Shown: positions 6,369-8,002 of the stretch, one piece after another
Numbering within the stretch: the first letter of the stretch is position 1
How the letters are laid out: every line of letters starts with the position of its first letter
Assembly (NCBI GenBank): GCA_013695175.1
Contig: JACDAZ010000109.1
Location: forward strand, 1-8,002
Direction: 5' to 3'
Source of the DNA: Flavisolibacter sp.
Lineage (GTDB): Bacteria; Bacteroidota; Bacteroidia; Chitinophagales; Chitinophagaceae
Length of the DNA stretch: 8,002 bases
Translations under genes and position numbers: made by a program
Notes under the pieces: model-generated
Told to the model about the DNA's origin: nothing
The model's database searches: none
What the model saw: the letters and a program-made list of their open reading frames with translations, nothing else

Positions 6369-7682
6369 ATGGAAAACAAATCTCGCCGGGAGTTTGTAAA
6401 ACAAAGTAGCCTGATAGCAGGCGGATTATTTGCCACAAAATTTGCTGGTGCCAATTTTTTTTCAGGTGCTGATGATGTTATCAAAATAGCATTGGTTGGA
6501 TGCGGCGGCCGGGGCACGGGTGCTGCTACACAAGCTTTATCTACAAAGCAAAATGTAAAGCTGGTAGCTATGGCTGATGCATTTAAGGACAACCTTGATG
6601 ACTGTTATAAAGCACTTACCACAGGGGATGAATCTTCCGCAATAAAAGGGAAAGTTGATGTTCCCGAAGATCGAAAATTCACAGGTTTTGATGGGTATTT
6701 AAAAGCCATTGCGCTTGCTGACGTTATTATTCTTGCAACACCTCCGGGTTTTCGCCCCATCCATTTTGAGGAAGCCATAAAACAAGGGAAACATGTTTTT
6801 ATGGAAAAGCCTGTAGCCACTGACCCGGCTGGCATACAAAAAGTATTGGCTGCTGCAGCCATTGCCAAACAAAAAAAATTAAACGTAGTGGTGGGTCTTC
6901 AACGTCATTATCAAAATTCTTATAATGAATTATATAAGCGTAAGGACATGATTGGTGATATTACTTCGGCCCAGGCATGGTGGAACAATGATGGTGTTTG
7001 GGTAAAGAAACGTAAGTATAACATGACTGAAATGGAATACCAGATGCGCAACTGGTATTATTTCAACTGGCTTTGCGGTGACCATATTACTGAGCAGCAC
7101 ATTCATAACCTAGATGTAGTAAACTGGTTTAAAGGTGGCTATCCTATAAAGGCACAAGGTATGGGTGGCAGGGAAGTACGTAAAGGAAAAGACTATGGCG
7201 AAATCTTTGATCATCATTACGTGGAGTTTGAGTATGCTGATGGTTCAATATTAAACAGCCAGTGCCGCCATCAGCCAAAAACGATGAGCCGCGTTGATGA
7301 ATTATTGATAGGCACAAAAGGAAAGATAAGAGCAGGTGCCGCTAATATTACTGATCATAAAGGAAAGGTTTTATACCAGTTTAATAAGAAAACTGAAAAC
7401 AATCCGTATCAAACCGAACATGATGAACTGTTTGACGCTATTGCGAAAGGCGAATACAAATTTGCCGATGCCGAAAATGGAGCACATAGTACAATGACTT
7501 CTATATTGGGACGGATGGCTACATACAGCGGTCAAATTATTGTTTTGGATAAGGCTATTAATTCCGGTATTAGCCTGCAGCCAAAAGTGTATGATTGGAA
7601 TGCAGCGCCGCCAGTGGTGCCGGATGATGATGGATTGTATGCTATTGCTACACCTGGTATTACAAAATTTACGCTTACTTAG
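6369..7682 (+). CDS. Tat-exported Gfo/Idh/MocA family oxidoreductase
   Basis: A 437-residue NAD(P)-dependent sugar or polyol dehydrogenase-type protein. The twin-arginine signal SRREFVKQS (5-13) and hydrophobic segment (about 15-31) predict folded export, as known for Zymomonas glucose-fructose oxidoreductase with its tightly bound NADP. The Rossmann domain begins IKIALVGCGGRGTGA (38-52); Asp70 closes beta2, and MEKPVATDP (145-153) holds the family's EKP lysine, Lys147. The C-terminal alpha/beta domain contains WLCGDHITEQHIHNLDVVNW (234-253), a signature of the exported Bacteroidota/Planctomycetes subgroup; His246 or Asp249 may be catalytic. Length agrees with that subgroup (about 430-450). 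The start is the ATG at 6369, confirmed by the Tat motif; no Shine-Dalgarno is visible. It is the last gene of the operon, 27 bp after the SUMF1-fold gene. The substrate cannot be assigned. Confidence 0.93.
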   Translation: MENKSRREFVKQSSLIAGGLFATKFAGANFFSGADDVIKIALVGCGGRGTGAATQALSTKQNVKLVAMADAFKDNLDDCYKALTTGDESSAIKGKVDVPEDRKFTGFDGYLKAIALADVIILATPPGFRPIHFEEAIKQGKHVFMEKPVATDPAGIQKVLAAAAIAKQKKLNVVVGLQRHYQNSYNELYKRKDMIGDITSAQAWWNNDGVWVKKRKYNMTEMEYQMRNWYYFNWLCGDHITEQHIHNLDVVNWFKGGYPIKAQGMGGREVRKGKDYGEIFDHHYVEFEYADGSILNSQCRHQPKTMSRVDELLIGTKGKIRAGAANITDHKGKVLYQFNKKTENNPYQTEHDELFDAIAKGEYKFADAENGAHSTMTSILGRMATYSGQIIVLDKAINSGISLQPKVYDWNAAPPVVPDDDGLYAIATPGITKFTLT

Positions 7683-7906
7683 ATTTTAAAAATTCGTTGA
7701 TATTAAATCCCTTCAATTTAACTGAGGAGCTGATCATAATTTTTAAATACCTGCTGGCATAAAGAAATATTTATTGATTGATTAGCTGCTGCTATTTCAT
7801 GCTTAAACAACAAGCTATTGGCATTATGGAATTCTGAATGAAGAAAAACTTTGTTTAATGTAAAAAAGGACTGACTCCAATTTTACATTTTACATTTTAA
7901 TTCTTA
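7683..7906. other. Intergenic gap between operon end and right-edge gene
   Basis: A 224-bp AT-rich gap between two converging genes. No strong terminator hairpin, RNA gene or copy of the palindromic repeat was found. Its only regular structure is the heptamer tract at 7881-7899. A minus-strand stretch of about 53 codons is open from about 7876 down to the TAA at 7718-7720, but it has no ATG and was not accepted as a gene. Confidence 0.6.
7881..7899. repeat. TTTTACA heptamer tandem repeat
   Basis: The heptamer TTTTACA is repeated about 2.7 times without mismatch (19 bp). It sits 8 bp from the stop codon of the right-edge minus-strand gene. It has the same unit length as the ATTCACC-type repeats elsewhere in the window but a different sequence. 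Confidence 0.6.
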
Positions 7907-8002
7907 TCAGTATTGAAAATAAATCTCCGTAGCTCCATATCCAAAAGAAGGATGGTATTGGTTGATAAAAGATTTTACTTCACGCTTTAGTCGAAGTATA
8001 TC
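7907..8002 (-). CDS. C-terminal end of an unrecognised protein (partial)
   Basis: Reading leftwards from the window edge, one frame is open for 31 codons and ends in TGA directly followed by TAA. The peptide starts DILRLKREVKSFINQYHPS and ends GYGATEIYFQY, with a protein-like mix of charged and aromatic residues. The 5' part lies beyond the window. I do not recognise the family. It would converge with the oxidoreductase operon. A short open stretch at an edge can occur by chance, so confidence is moderate. Confidence 0.5.
   Translation of the reverse strand, partial: DILRLKREVKSFINQYHPSFGYGATEIYFQY

Noticed and set aside
7683..7780. Rho-independent terminator after the oxidoreductase gene
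   Set aside because: No GC-rich stem followed by a T run was found; only short AT-rich inverted matches are present.
7718..7876. Minus-strand open stretch of about 53 codons ending at TAA 7718-7720
   Set aside because: It has a protein-like composition and is in the same frame as the right-edge gene, but is separated from it by several stops (TGA, TAA, TAA) and has no ATG. It could be a decayed remnant or chance; a protein similarity search would decide.

Overview
The window looks like a chromosomal piece from a member of the Bacteroidota, plausibly close to the Chitinophagaceae. The DNA is AT-rich, no complete gene has a clear Shine-Dalgarno sequence, two starts appear to be TTG and GTG, one promoter candidate fits the Bacteroidota -33/-7 pattern, and the protein set is typical of the phylum. 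The placement is an inference from style, not from a marker gene.

Layout, left to right. Positions 1-506 hold no convincing gene. They contain a tandem array of roughly 150-bp units built from CCAC(A/G)AAGGC(A/G)C(A/G)AAG-type half-sites, plus a further dispersed copy. Next is a minus-strand secreted M20 metallopeptidase (507-2021), divergent from a plus-strand voltage-gated potassium-channel-like protein with a C-terminal zinc ribbon (2225-3040). A convergent gap (3041-3356) carries two more copies of the dispersed repeat. It is followed by a minus-strand, Tat-exported hydroxypyruvate-isomerase-like TIM-barrel protein (3357-4292). Only 45 bp away, and divergent from it, begins a probable three-gene plus-strand operon: ApbE FAD:protein FMN transferase (4338-5348), a secreted SUMF1/formylglycine-generating-enzyme-fold protein lacking the catalytic cysteines (5385-6341), and a Tat-exported Gfo/Idh/MocA oxidoreductase (6369-7682). 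The right edge holds the last 31 codons of an unrecognised minus-strand gene (7907-8002).

The four genes from 3357 to 7682 all encode exported proteins: two by Tat, which carries folded and often cofactor-loaded enzymes, and two by Sec-type signal peptides. A Tat-exported Gfo/Idh/MocA dehydrogenase near a Tat-exported sugar isomerase/epimerase-fold enzyme recalls extracytoplasmic oxidative sugar processing in Bacteroidota. That role is inference, and no sugar-binding, SusC/SusD or 3-keto-glycoside hydrolase gene lies in the window to confirm it. ApbE has no visible flavin-acceptor protein here, so its substrate must be encoded elsewhere.

The less ordinary material is the non-coding DNA: the palindromic dispersed repeats occur only at gene 3' ends in this window, and degenerate 7-bp tandem repeats sit in several intergenic gaps. 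I see no CRISPR array, tRNA, rRNA, transposase, phage gene or defence system.
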